This document shows, one piece after another, positions 44,474-53,513 of a DNA stretch of 64,000 nt (position 1 is its first letter; each line of letters starts with the position of its first letter). The position numbers and the translations under genes were made by a program. The notes beneath the pieces are model-generated. The model was not told the origin of the DNA and did not search any database. It was given only the letters and a program-made list of their open reading frames with translations. The DNA is from Allomuricauda sp. TY007 (lineage in GTDB: Bacteria > Bacteroidota > Bacteroidia > Flavobacteriales > Flavobacteriaceae). The DNA is taken from positions 124,001 through 188,000 of the forward strand of contig NZ_WUEG01000004.1 of the NCBI RefSeq assembly GCF_010468565.1. Reading direction: 5' to 3'.

Positions 44474-45535
44474 TTAATTGATGCTCTGTACTACTTCTTT
44501 TTTGGCCTCTTTTTTGGAACCGTCAAATCCTTGTACACCGCCAACGGTGGTATATTTCATTACAAATCGCTTATCTGGATTGATGATTTGATAGGCAAAT
44601 TGACACATCACGGCCGCTTCGTGGAATCCGGATAGAATCAGCTTCAGCTTCCCTGGATAGGTGTTGACATCGCCAATGGCAAACACTCCCGGAAGATTGG
44701 TCTGATAATCTTTGGCGTTGTTCACTTTAATGGCATTTTTCTCAATTTCCAAGCCCCAGTTGCCCAATGGTCCCAATTTTGGGGACAATCCGAACAATGG
44801 GATAAAGAAATCGGTTTCCACGTAGGTCGATTCCTTTTCTTCATCGTTGTACTTGATCACTACGGCATGCAGGTCATCCTTACCATGGATTTCCTTTACC
44901 TCGGCCTTGGTGTACAATTGAATTTTACCCAATTTGGCCAATTCCCTTGCTTTTTCAACAGAATCCAATGCACCTCGGAATTCGTTTCTACGGTGTACCA
45001 AGGAAACCTCGGAAGCCACATCGGCCAAAAAGATGGCCCAATCCAATGCAGAGTCACCTCCACCGGATATCACCACTTTTTTATCACGGAACTGCTCCGG
45101 ATCTTTGATCATGTATTCCACTCCCTTGCTTTCAAAAAGCCCGATATTTGGAATCATAGGTTTTCTGGGTTCAAAAGACCCTAATCCACCAGCAATTACA
45201 ACAACCGGGGCATGATGCTGCGTTCCCTTGTTTGTGGTAACGATATAGGAACCATCTTCTTGCTTATCCAAGGTTTCCGCGCGTTCTCCCAAAGTAAAAC
45301 CTGGTTCAAATGGTTTTATTTGTTCCATAAGGTTGTCCACCAAAGTACCCGCTAAAATTTCTGGGTAGGCCGGAATGTCGTAAATGGGTTTCTTCGGATA
45401 GATTTCCGAACATTGCCCTCCTGGTTGTGCCAATGCATCGATTAAATGACATTTTAGCTTAAGCAATCCCGCCTCAAAAACGGTGAACAAACCAGTTGGA
45501 CCGGCTCCGATGATAATGATATCTGTTTTGATCAT
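44474..45535 (-). CDS. Thioredoxin reductase-like ferredoxin-NADP+ reductase
   Basis: This 353-residue FAD/NAD(P) flavoprotein has the FAD motif GAGPTGL near residues 9-15 and an NADPH motif GGGDSALDWA. It lacks the redox CxxC of thioredoxin reductase, which is the mark of the TrxR-like ferredoxin-NADP+ reductases. As last gene of the sulfate assimilation operon it likely feeds electrons, through ferredoxin, to the sulfite reductase. That role is inferred from context. Confidence 0.85.
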   Translation of the reverse strand: MIKTDIIIIGAGPTGLFTVFEAGLLKLKCHLIDALAQPGGQCSEIYPKKPIYDIPAYPEILAGTLVDNLMEQIKPFEPGFTLGERAETLDKQEDGSYIVTTNKGTQHHAPVVVIAGGLGSFEPRKPMIPNIGLFESKGVEYMIKDPEQFRDKKVVISGGGDSALDWAIFLADVASEVSLVHRRNEFRGALDSVEKARELAKLGKIQLYTKAEVKEIHGKDDLHAVVIKYNDEEKESTYVETDFFIPLFGLSPKLGPLGNWGLEIEKNAIKVNNAKDYQTNLPGVFAIGDVNTYPGKLKLILSGFHEAAVMCQFAYQIINPDKRFVMKYTTVGGVQGFDGSKKEAKKEVVQSIN

Positions 45536-45564
45536 AATTCTAAGATTAAATGGTCTTGAAACCC

Positions 45565-45588
45565 CCTTCGACTGCGCTCAGGGTGACA
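45565..45588. repeat. Dispersed 24-base repeat, copy 2
   Basis: This copy differs by one base from that at 16474-16497. It lies in the 72-base gap between cobA and the flavoprotein gene, inside the operon. Confidence 0.5.
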
Positions 45589-45607
45589 TACTTTGACCTG
45601 ACAATTT

Positions 45608-46384
45608 TTATATTTTCTCTAGCAATTTTTTTCCCTCTTCTTGAAATTCCTTTTGAATATCCAATATGCTTTGACGATGATTGACCACCTCACCGATAAT
45701 TATAATGGCTGGATTGGACAACTGCTGCTCCTTTGCCTTGTGCTCAATTGAAGCAACAGTGCCAATACCTATTTTTTCGTTTTCCGTGGTACCATTTTGA
45801 ATAATGGCCACCGGGGTTTCCTTTTTCCCCTCTTCTTTGAAGAGTTGCATGATTTCCCCTAGTTTGGACATTCCCATAAGAATAATGACCGTGGCATTGG
45901 ATTTTGCCGCCAAGCATACATCGCTGGACAATTTATGCTCCTTTGTAGTTCCGGTTATCACCCAAAAACTTTCGGCAGCACCCCTTTTGGTTACGGGAAT
46001 GTTTTGTGATGCCGGTACGGATACCGAGGATGAAATTCCCGGCACTACGGCCACTTCTACCCCAAATTTTGATGCATGTTCCATCTCTTCGGCCCCTCTT
46101 CCAAATACAAAGGGGTCCCCTCCTTTCAGTCGTACTACGTGCAGTTCTTGGGTTGCCCGTTCAATAATCAAATCGTTGATCTGTTCTTGTTGATAGGCGT
46201 AGCAACCTTTGCGCTTGCCCACAAATATTTTCTCCGCATGTGGGGCGTGCTCCAACAATCTGGAATCGACCAAGGCATCGTACAAAACCACATCTGCACT
46301 TTGCAGGGCCCTGACCCCTTTTAGGGTGATCAACTCCACATCGCCCGGGCCTGCACCCACGACTGTCAACTTTCCGCTACGCAT
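45608..46384 (-). CDS. cobA: Uroporphyrinogen-III C-methyltransferase (SUMT)
   Basis: This 258-residue SAM-dependent enzyme methylates uroporphyrinogen III to precorrin-2 on the way to siroheme, the cofactor of the neighbouring sulfite reductase. Motifs are VGAGPGDVELITLKG near residues 9-23 and LKGGDPFVFGRG. It lacks the dehydrogenase/chelatase domain of CysG. It overlaps the end of the sulfite reductase gene by eight bases, a tight coupling. Confidence 0.93.
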   Translation of the reverse strand: MRSGKLTVVGAGPGDVELITLKGVRALQSADVVLYDALVDSRLLEHAPHAEKIFVGKRKGCYAYQQEQINDLIIERATQELHVVRLKGGDPFVFGRGAEEMEHASKFGVEVAVVPGISSSVSVPASQNIPVTKRGAAESFWVITGTTKEHKLSSDVCLAAKSNATVIILMGMSKLGEIMQLFKEEGKKETPVAIIQNGTTENEKIGIGTVASIEHKAKEQQLSNPAIIIIGEVVNHRQSILDIQKEFQEEGKKLLEKI

Positions 46385-48467
46385 GTTCCAACTCTAATTT
46401 TCTGAATGCTTCCAATCTGTTCAAAACATTTTTGGCATCCTCCAAATAGCTTTTCGCAAAGGTTTCGGATGGTTTGTTTTGATTTAATTGTAAGGCTACT
46501 TCTCCAAACCCACCCTCAAAGGTGATTTTTCCTGTTCCCACATACAGTTTATCAAAATCCTTGATGATTCCTGCATGGGTATTGGTCTTTACTTTTTCTG
46601 CTGTCAACAATGCCTTGGCAGAGTTTACAATAGATTGATAGGAATAATAGATACTTGCCGCCCACTTTTCTTCTTTGATGGCTTCTTCTGCATTTTCAAT
46701 CTTTTCTTGACTTTCAAAGAACAAGGTGGCCACTAGGTCAACGATAACACCCGCGCACTCCCCGATTCCTATCTCTTTTTTATATTTTTTCTCGTTCCCC
46801 CAGTCGATAAAATCGTCTTGGGTCAGATTGTCAACATCGGTCAATGGCTTAAGGAAATCATAGAAATAATGTTGTCCTTTTTCCTCGTAATAATCGGTAA
46901 AGGATGCTCCGTTGCCGTTGGCCTCAAAATCATCCAAAATTAGACGCAATGCCTGAGGCCCTCGTTTACTTGGTATTTTGGCCACTTTATCGGCAAATCT
47001 TGCATTGCCATTGCCATAATTCCCCCCTCCCAACAAAACCTGAAGGGCGGGCGCCACCAATTTATCCTTGGTACGCACGGACATTCCCTGGAAGCCGATG
47101 TGCGCCATATTGTGCTGTCCACAAGCATTCATACAACCACTGATCTTGATAACGACATCCGGGTTTTTGATGTATTGTGGGTATTCTGCCTTGATTACAC
47201 GCTCCAGCTCATCGGCAATTCCCGTGCTACTGGCAATACCCAAATTACAGGTATCCGTTCCCGGGCAGGCCGTGATGTCCAGCGCTTTGTTATATCCTGC
47301 TTCGGCAAAGCCGAGTTTTTTCAATTCTTGGTAAAAGAAAGGAACCAATTCCTCTTTTACGTAGGGAATCAATATGTTTTGTCTCAGGGACAAACGAACC
47401 TCCCCAGCAGCATAGTCTTGAACCAGTTTTGCCAGCTCACGGGCTTTATCGGTATAAAAATCGCCCAAAAGCACTTTTATCCCAATGGCCACATAGCCTT
47501 CTTGTTTTTGAGGTACCAAATTGGTGGATTTCCACTCTTCAAAAGTTCCTTGATCCTCAATGGCAACTTCAGGGGTTTCAACCTCAGCAATTTTTACTTT
47601 GGGGTAATCCTCAAAGTTAATGGGATAGGTATGATGTGGCACAGCCAATTGCTCTTCATTGAGCAGTTTTTTGAAACCATCCAGACCAATGTCCTTCAAC
47701 AAGAATTTCATACGGGCTTTTGCCCTACTCTTACGTTCTCCGTATCTATCAAATACACGGATTACGCTTTCCATCAATGGAATGATTTTATCGGTGGGCA
47801 AAAAGCTGTACAATTCGTCGGCGTGGCGTGGTTGGGAACCCAATCCACCGGCCAACATTACTTTAAAGCCTCTTTCGCCATCTTTTTCTTTGGCAATAAA
47901 GCCAAGATCGTGCATGTAGGACAAGCCGGTATCTTCATCGCTGGCGGAAAAGGAAACTTTGAATTTTCTTCCCATTTCCTGCCCTATTGGGTTTCTTAGG
48001 AAATACTCGAACACGGCATGGGCATAAGGCGAAACATCAAAGGGCTCGTTTACATCGATACCTGCCGTTTCACTTGCCGTAACGTTACGAACAGTATTCC
48101 CACAGGCTTCGCGAATGGTTACTTCATCCCTTTCCAATTGGGCCCAAAGCTCAGGGGTCCGTTCCAAATCCACGTAGTGAATCTGAATATCTTGACGGGT
48201 GGTGATATGCAATCTTCCTCGCGAATATTCATCGGAAACATCAGAAATTTGAAGCAATTGGTTGGAAGTGACCTTGCCATAAGGCAGTTTTATCCGAACC
48301 ATTTGTACCCCCGGTTGGCGCTGACCATATATTCCACGGGCCAAACGAAGACTTCGGAACTTTTCCTCATCTGTATTTCCTCCTTTGAACTCTCGAATTT
48401 TTTTCTCCAATTCAATGATGTCCTTTTGTACAACTGGGTTTTCTATTTCTGTTCTAAAGCTTTGCAT
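46377..48467 (-). CDS. Siroheme nitrite/sulfite reductase with C-terminal HEPN domain
   Basis: This 696-residue protein reduces sulfite (or nitrite) with siroheme and a [4Fe-4S] cluster; the ligands are Cys401, Cys407, Cys445 and Cys449 (CPGTDTC and CMNAC). The reductase body ends near residue 575. Residues about 580-690 form an extra all-alpha HEPN-like domain (NAEEAIKEEKWAASIYYSYQ, SAKALL, THAGIIKDF). Placement between cysN and cobA argues for sulfite as substrate. The HEPN domain's job is unknown. Confidence 0.88.
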   Translation of the reverse strand: MQSFRTEIENPVVQKDIIELEKKIREFKGGNTDEEKFRSLRLARGIYGQRQPGVQMVRIKLPYGKVTSNQLLQISDVSDEYSRGRLHITTRQDIQIHYVDLERTPELWAQLERDEVTIREACGNTVRNVTASETAGIDVNEPFDVSPYAHAVFEYFLRNPIGQEMGRKFKVSFSASDEDTGLSYMHDLGFIAKEKDGERGFKVMLAGGLGSQPRHADELYSFLPTDKIIPLMESVIRVFDRYGERKSRAKARMKFLLKDIGLDGFKKLLNEEQLAVPHHTYPINFEDYPKVKIAEVETPEVAIEDQGTFEEWKSTNLVPQKQEGYVAIGIKVLLGDFYTDKARELAKLVQDYAAGEVRLSLRQNILIPYVKEELVPFFYQELKKLGFAEAGYNKALDITACPGTDTCNLGIASSTGIADELERVIKAEYPQYIKNPDVVIKISGCMNACGQHNMAHIGFQGMSVRTKDKLVAPALQVLLGGGNYGNGNARFADKVAKIPSKRGPQALRLILDDFEANGNGASFTDYYEEKGQHYFYDFLKPLTDVDNLTQDDFIDWGNEKKYKKEIGIGECAGVIVDLVATLFFESQEKIENAEEAIKEEKWAASIYYSYQSIVNSAKALLTAEKVKTNTHAGIIKDFDKLYVGTGKITFEGGFGEVALQLNQNKPSETFAKSYLEDAKNVLNRLEAFRKLELEHA

Positions 48468-48539
48468 AATCTATTTTTCCTATCTATTTTATAGAGTTAT
48501 TTCAAATAAACTCCCTTATCCTCCACTTAATGGAAGAAA

Positions 48540-49787
48540 TTATTCAATAAATCCTACGCCTGCGGTGTTGTTTGTTCGACTATCGATAATGATAAATGAA
48601 CCGTTTGTACGATGGTCTTTGAACCTATCATAAAAAATAGGCTTGTTCAATTTTAAGCGCACTTTTGCGATGTCGTTCATTTGAAGTGAAGTTACATTCT
48701 CTTCAATTCCTGAATAATCCGGATGGATTTTATGCTCAATGGCATCGACCTTGGCGAGTACTTTATTTACCCCATGCTGAAGCACATACTTTCCTCCCGG
48801 GGTAAAGTTGTCACTGTCCATCCAAGATACGGTAGCGGTCAATTGTTTGTCCACAGTGGGCAAATCACCGGCTTTTACCAACATATCTCCACGACTTACA
48901 TTCACCTCATCTTCCAAAGTAATGGTCACTGAAGACCTTCTTGGAGCGGTTTGATACTGCTTATCGTAAAAATAAATTGCCTTTATTTTGGAACGGGTCA
49001 TAGATGGAAGCACTACTACTTCATCGCCAACATTGAGTTCCCCACCATACACTTTCCCTGCGAACCCACGAAAATCATGAAATTCTTCCGTTTTTGGACG
49101 TATTACATATTGCACCGGGAAACGGGGTGTTCCTGTGTTGTAGATGTCTTTTTGATCAAGTTCTTCCAAGTGTTCCAATAAGGTTTGCCCTTGATACCAA
49201 GGTGTATGCTCGGAACGGTTCACTACGTTGTCCCCTTTTAAGGCACTAACGGGTATAAAGGTTATGTTTTGATCTTGATAATCTCTTTTCCCCATCAATT
49301 CTGAAAAATCGGCCTTGATTTTGTTATAGGTTTCTTCCGAAAAATCCACCAAGTCCATTTTATTGATGGCCACGATAACATCTTTCACCCTCAACAGGTT
49401 GTTGATGAAAAAGTGGCGGTGGGTCTGCTCGATTACTCCTTTTCGAGCATCGATCAAAATAATGGATGCCTGCGATGTAGAGGCTCCGGTAACCATGTTT
49501 CGAGTATATTCTACATGGCCAGGAGTATCGGCAATAATATAACTTTTGGATGGGGTTGAAAAGTAGATATGGGCCACATCAATAGTGATGCCCTGCTCTC
49601 TTTCGGCCACCAATCCATCGGTTGCCAATGAAAAGTCGAGATAATCGTATCCTTTTTGTTTGCTGGTCCTTTCAATGGCCTCCAATTTATCGTCGGTCAT
49701 TGATTTTGTATCGTACAGCAATCTTCCGATCAAGGTACTTTTACCGTCATCTACACTTCCTGCTGTTGCTATTTTTAAAACTTCCAT
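48540..49787 (-). CDS. cysN: Sulfate adenylyltransferase large subunit, GTPase CysN
   Basis: This 415-residue EF-Tu-like GTPase drives ATP sulfurylase. Motifs are AGSVDDGKS (G1) near residue 8-16, DTPGH (G3) and NKMD (G4), with C-terminal beta-barrel domains. The frame begins at a TTG at 49799, but the ATG at 49787 opens with the usual EVLKIATAGS and is chosen. No APS kinase domain is fused. It follows cysD by 12 bases. Confidence 0.93.
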   Translation of the reverse strand: MEVLKIATAGSVDDGKSTLIGRLLYDTKSMTDDKLEAIERTSKQKGYDYLDFSLATDGLVAEREQGITIDVAHIYFSTPSKSYIIADTPGHVEYTRNMVTGASTSQASIILIDARKGVIEQTHRHFFINNLLRVKDVIVAINKMDLVDFSEETYNKIKADFSELMGKRDYQDQNITFIPVSALKGDNVVNRSEHTPWYQGQTLLEHLEELDQKDIYNTGTPRFPVQYVIRPKTEEFHDFRGFAGKVYGGELNVGDEVVVLPSMTRSKIKAIYFYDKQYQTAPRRSSVTITLEDEVNVSRGDMLVKAGDLPTVDKQLTATVSWMDSDNFTPGGKYVLQHGVNKVLAKVDAIEHKIHPDYSGIEENVTSLQMNDIAKVRLKLNKPIFYDRFKDHRTNGSFIIIDSRTNNTAGVGFIE

Positions 49788-49799
49788 TTCTTCTTCCAA

Positions 49800-50747
49800 T
49801 TAAAAGTAACCTTGTTGTTTCCGTTTTTCCATTGCGGCTTCGGAACGTTTGTCATCAATCCGCGCGCCTCTTTCCGAAATTCTTGAATCCCTGATTTCGG
49901 CCACTACCTTATCTATGGTATCGGCATGGGATTCAACCGCTGCGGTACAGCTCATATCTCCCACGGTTCTAAAACGCACCATTCGTTCTTCCACTTGCTC
50001 ATCGTCTGCCCTAAAAACCACATCATCCTCAGCAGACCAAATCAAGCCATCCCGCAGGAAGGTACTCCTTTTGTGTGCAAAGTAAATGGATGGTATTTCT
50101 ATGTTTTCTTTTTGGATATAGCTCCAAACATCCAATTCTGTCCAGTTACTGATGGGGAAAACCCGCACATTTTGACCAATTTCAATTTCACCGTTCAGCA
50201 TATCAAATAATTCTGGTCGTTGGTTTTTTTCGTCCCATTGTCCAAAATCGTCACGCACTGAAAAAATACGCTCTTTGGCTCTTGCCTTTTCCTCATCTCT
50301 TCGGGCTCCTCCAATACAGGCGTCGAATTTAAATTCTTCGATGGCATCCAACAGGGTTGTGGTCTGCAACATATTCCTGCTGGCATATTTACCGGTCTCT
50401 TCAACCACTTTTCCCTCATCAATGGAGTCCTGAACGTTCCGCACAATCAGTTCCACACCTAGTTCTTCGACCAATCTGTCCCTAAACTCAATGGTTTCGG
50501 GAAAGTTATGTCCCGTATCAATATGCATTAAGGGAAATGGTATTTTGGCGGGCCAAAATGCTTTTTGGGCCAAACGTACCAATGTAATGGAATCTTTTCC
50601 TCCGGAAAATAACAGTACAGGTTTTTCAAACTGTGCCGCCACTTCGCGAATAATATAAATTGCTTCATGTTCCAGAGCATTTGCGTTTGGTCTTTCAACT
50701 CCGTTCAAGGTCTCTGGCTTTTTTATTTCTTCTGTAAGTGTACTCAA
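49800..50747 (-). CDS. cysD: Sulfate adenylyltransferase small subunit CysD
   Basis: This 315-residue PP-loop ATPase makes APS from sulfate and ATP together with CysN. The PP-loop SGGKDS lies near residues 49-54. The start is TTG. It is third in the operon DUF2061-cysH-cysD-cysN. Confidence 0.94.
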   Translation of the reverse strand: MSTLTEEIKKPETLNGVERPNANALEHEAIYIIREVAAQFEKPVLLFSGGKDSITLVRLAQKAFWPAKIPFPLMHIDTGHNFPETIEFRDRLVEELGVELIVRNVQDSIDEGKVVEETGKYASRNMLQTTTLLDAIEEFKFDACIGGARRDEEKARAKERIFSVRDDFGQWDEKNQRPELFDMLNGEIEIGQNVRVFPISNWTELDVWSYIQKENIEIPSIYFAHKRSTFLRDGLIWSAEDDVVFRADDEQVEERMVRFRTVGDMSCTAAVESHADTIDKVVAEIRDSRISERGARIDDKRSEAAMEKRKQQGYF

Positions 50748-50801
50748 AGTTCAATTTTGTTTTTACCTCGTGCTTACGCTCAAGGGGCAATTACTATTTT
50801 A

Positions 50802-51431
50802 TTAGGTATGCAAACCACATTCGCGGTTCGCCAATACTTTGGTCGGATCAAAATATTTGTGTTCGTTCGGCAACCCTTGTGCTTTTAAATAAGCGTCCAA
50901 CTGGGTGTCGCTCCAATGGTAAAACGGGCTCACTTTAAGTACGCCGTCTTTGCTCAAACTCAAAACATCCAAGGAATCTCTGTGGGCGGTTTGGCCTTTG
51001 CGTAGATTTGTGAACCAAACATCTGGTTTGTGCTCGGCCATTGCCCTACGGAAAGGTTCCAACTTCACTTGCTCTGTAAATTCCTTGTGCAATGGATCAT
51101 CTATTTGTGGAATTCCCATAACTGCATCGCGGTGGGAACTTGTTTGTTTTGGCACATATAATTTTATGTTGAGTTCCAATCTGGAAATCAACTCTTCGGC
51201 ATGTTTATAGGTTTGAGGTGTATTGTAGCCCGTATCGCACCAAATTACCGGAATGCTTTTATCCACTTCGGTAACTGCATGAAGGATAGCCACCTCGTAT
51301 GGTCTAAAATTAGTGGTGACCACGGATTTTTTACCATGACCTATTGCCCATGATATGATTTCCTCTGGTGGAATGCCCTTAAACTGGCGGTTCAAATTCT
51401 GTATTTCTTCTTGCGTCAATGCCATTGCCAT
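50802..51431 (-). CDS. cysH: PAPS/APS reductase, ECGLH type
   Basis: This 209-residue enzyme reduces (P)APS to sulfite. It has the C-terminal catalytic RECGLH motif, but no CC...CxxC cluster ligands, so it has the form of the thioredoxin-dependent PAPS reductase of Escherichia coli rather than of the Fe-S APS reductases. No APS kinase (cysC) gene is in the window. It follows the DUF2061 gene by five bases. Confidence 0.88.
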   Translation of the reverse strand: MAMALTQEEIQNLNRQFKGIPPEEIISWAIGHGKKSVVTTNFRPYEVAILHAVTEVDKSIPVIWCDTGYNTPQTYKHAEELISRLELNIKLYVPKQTSSHRDAVMGIPQIDDPLHKEFTEQVKLEPFRRAMAEHKPDVWFTNLRKGQTAHRDSLDVLSLSKDGVLKVSPFYHWSDTQLDAYLKAQGLPNEHKYFDPTKVLANRECGLHT

Positions 51432-51436
51432 TAATT

Positions 51437-51700
51437 TTATTTACCCCATTTGATGGAGTTCCATATTCTCTCGTGAAAAAAATAAAGCACCATTTTGGTG
51501 ACCAGTTCCACCAATCCAATTGAAAAAGCCATACTTAAAGTCCCTGTTACAACCCAAGATATCAATATAGTATCCAGAGTGCCCACAATTCTCCAACTTA
51601 TGGATTTTACGATACTTCTTTTGGGGCTTTCCGAAGTGCTGTCCTTTGTATAAGTACTTTGCTCCTTGTCGCTTTTTATTATCAACTGATCAGTAATCAT
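51437..51700 (-). CDS. DUF2061 membrane protein
   Basis: This 87-residue protein has two hydrophobic segments (about 39-54 and 56-75) and ends in HERIWNSIKWGK, the family mark. DUF2061 genes commonly sit with sulfate assimilation genes; their function is unknown. It is first in the cys operon, just after the palindrome-controlled promoter. Confidence 0.88.
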   Translation of the reverse strand: MITDQLIIKSDKEQSTYTKDSTSESPKRSIVKSISWRIVGTLDTILISWVVTGTLSMAFSIGLVELVTKMVLYFFHERIWNSIKWGK

Positions 51701-51716
51701 TTTTAAACTTTTATTA

Positions 51717-51735
51717 CCCTACTCAATTGGTAGGG
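51717..51735. promoter_or_regulatory. Putative Rrf2-type operator at the cys operon start site
   Basis: CCCTAC (51717-51722), seven bases, GTAGGG (51730-51735) form a perfect inverted repeat. It begins five bases downstream of the -7 box, so the expected transcription start falls inside it. An Rrf2-family gene lies immediately upstream. Binding by that regulator is an inference. Confidence 0.6.
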
Positions 51736-51739
51736 ATTT

Positions 51740-51773
51740 CAAAAGTAAAATTATTTTTCTGAAGAAAAAGCAA
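51740..51773 (-). promoter_or_regulatory. Promoter of the sulfate assimilation operon
   Basis: On the minus strand TACTTTTG (51740-51747) matches TAnnTTTG and TTG (51771-51773) lies 23 bases upstream of it. It is 40 bases from the DUF2061 ATG. Confidence 0.68.
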
Positions 51774-51877
51774 AATGAATCATAAATTTACTTTTACCCT
51801 ATAGTTTTAGTAGATTATCTATAATTAACAGGGAATTTTGAGAATTTTTAAGCTAAAAATAACCGTGAAGCATTGAT

Positions 51878-52285
51878 TTAGAGCAAATCGGCCAGCGTAT
51901 TGTTCCGGTAAACATCGAGTGCACTGTCCCTTACCTGAAGCATTAGTTTGTGGACCGAGCATTCCTCCTCATCCGGACAGTCATCACATTTTTCGTAGAA
52001 ATTGAGGCTTACACAAGGTACCATGGCAATCGGTCCTTCCAAAACCCGCATTACGGTGGTCATGTGGATATCCTTTGGTTCCTTAATCAAATAATACCCT
52101 CCTCCCTTACCTTTTTTAGAGCCCAAAAGTCCATTTCTGCGGAGCGTGAGCAAAATACTTTCCAAAAACTTTTGGGAAATATTTTCGTGTTTAGCAATCT
52201 CTGCAATTTGAATGGGCTCTCTACCCTCTACTTTAGCAAGGTAGGTAAGTGCTTTGAGTCCGTATTTTGTTTTCTTGGAGAGCAT
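51878..52285 (-). CDS. Rrf2-family transcriptional regulator with four cysteines
   Basis: This 135-residue protein has the winged helix of Rrf2 regulators (ISQKFLESILLTLRRNGLLGSKKGKGGGYYL) and Cys91, Cys100, Cys103 and Cys109. Three cysteines hold an Fe-S cluster in IscR-like members, while CymR controls cysteine metabolism in Gram-positives. Position between the metY-metZ operon and the cys operon suggests it controls sulfur assimilation. It follows metZ by 55 bases and may be read from the SAM-I promoter. Confidence 0.85.
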   Translation of the reverse strand: MLSKKTKYGLKALTYLAKVEGREPIQIAEIAKHENISQKFLESILLTLRRNGLLGSKKGKGGGYYLIKEPKDIHMTTVMRVLEGPIAMVPCVSLNFYEKCDDCPDEEECSVHKLMLQVRDSALDVYRNNTLADLL

Positions 52286-52340
52286 CGCACGAATATAGGG
52301 AAAATTAACAATCTACCTCTAAAACCAATTTTCAGAAAGA

Positions 52341-53513
52341 TTACCCTAAAGCCTGCTCAATATCGGCAATAATATCATCAATATGCTCTAGGCCCACGGA
52401 CACCCGAACCATTCCATCGGAGATTCCCACAGCCTCACGTTCTTCTGTTGTGAGTTTACTGTGGGTAGTGGATGCGGGATGAGTGACAATGCTTCGGGCA
52501 TCACCCAAATTGGCAGATAAGGATAATAGTTGGATGCTATCAAAAAATTCCCTGCCTGCTTCCAGACCTCCTTTGACCTCAAAAGCAACCACACAGCCTC
52601 CTGCTTTCATTTGTTTTTTGGCAATTTCGTGCTTGGGATGTGATTTTAAGAAAGGATATTTTACCCACTCGATTTTATTATGACCTTCCAAATAAGTGGC
52701 CAGTTTCAAGGCGTTTTCACAATGCCTATCTACCCGAACAGCTAAGGTTTCCAAACTTCGGGACAATACCCACGCGTTGAACGGTGACAATGCTGGACCA
52801 GTGATACGGGAAAAACGATATACCTTATCCATCAACTCACCGCTACCTACCGTGATTCCGGCCAACACCCTTCCTTGACCGTCCATTAACTTAGTTCCCG
52901 AATGGATTACCAAGTCAGCACCGAATTTTATGGGTTGCTGCAGATAAGGTGTCGCAAAGCAGTTATCGATAATAAAAATAAGATCGTGCTTTTTGGCAAT
53001 CTTCGCCAAAACTTCCAAATCCAGCACATCCACACCCGGGTTGGTCGGGGTTTCCGCATAAAGAATCTTGGTATTGGGTTTGATCAATCCCTCAATCTCC
53101 GATAAATCATTGGCATCAAAATAACTGGTGCCAACATTCCACTTTGGAAAAAACTGAGTGAACAGGGTATGTGTGGAACCAAAAATACTCTTGGATGATA
53201 TTACATGATCGCCGGCATCCAGCAAGGCCGCCAAGGTAGAAAAAACGGCTGCCATGCCAGAGGCATAGGCGAAACCACTCTCGGCACCTTCCATCTTGCA
53301 CACTTTTTCAATTAATTCGTTTGAATTGGGATTGGAATATCTGGAATAAATATTCCGATCCTTTTCCTCCGCAAAGGATGCGCGCATATCTTCCGCATCT
53401 TCAAAAACAAAGCTCGATGTCATGTAAATGGGACTGGAATGTTCCAAATTTTGACTGCGCTCCATTTGCGTTCTTATTGCCTGTGTCTCGAATTGTTTGC
53501 CTTTCTTGCTCAT
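52341..53513 (-). CDS. metZ: O-succinyl/O-acetylhomoserine sulfhydrylase-like (MetZ/CGS family)
   Basis: This 390-residue PLP enzyme of the Cys/Met metabolism family has the PLP lysine in HSGTKLMDGQGRVLAG, closer to MetZ than to cystathionine gamma-synthase. It likely joins homoserine ester and sulfide to homocysteine, or acts in transsulfuration. Its ATG overlaps the stop of the fusion gene upstream (ATGA). A second family member, metY, heads the operon. Confidence 0.82.
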   Translation of the reverse strand: MSKKGKQFETQAIRTQMERSQNLEHSSPIYMTSSFVFEDAEDMRASFAEEKDRNIYSRYSNPNSNELIEKVCKMEGAESGFAYASGMAAVFSTLAALLDAGDHVISSKSIFGSTHTLFTQFFPKWNVGTSYFDANDLSEIEGLIKPNTKILYAETPTNPGVDVLDLEVLAKIAKKHDLIFIIDNCFATPYLQQPIKFGADLVIHSGTKLMDGQGRVLAGITVGSGELMDKVYRFSRITGPALSPFNAWVLSRSLETLAVRVDRHCENALKLATYLEGHNKIEWVKYPFLKSHPKHEIAKKQMKAGGCVVAFEVKGGLEAGREFFDSIQLLSLSANLGDARSIVTHPASTTHSKLTTEEREAVGISDGMVRVSVGLEHIDDIIADIEQALG

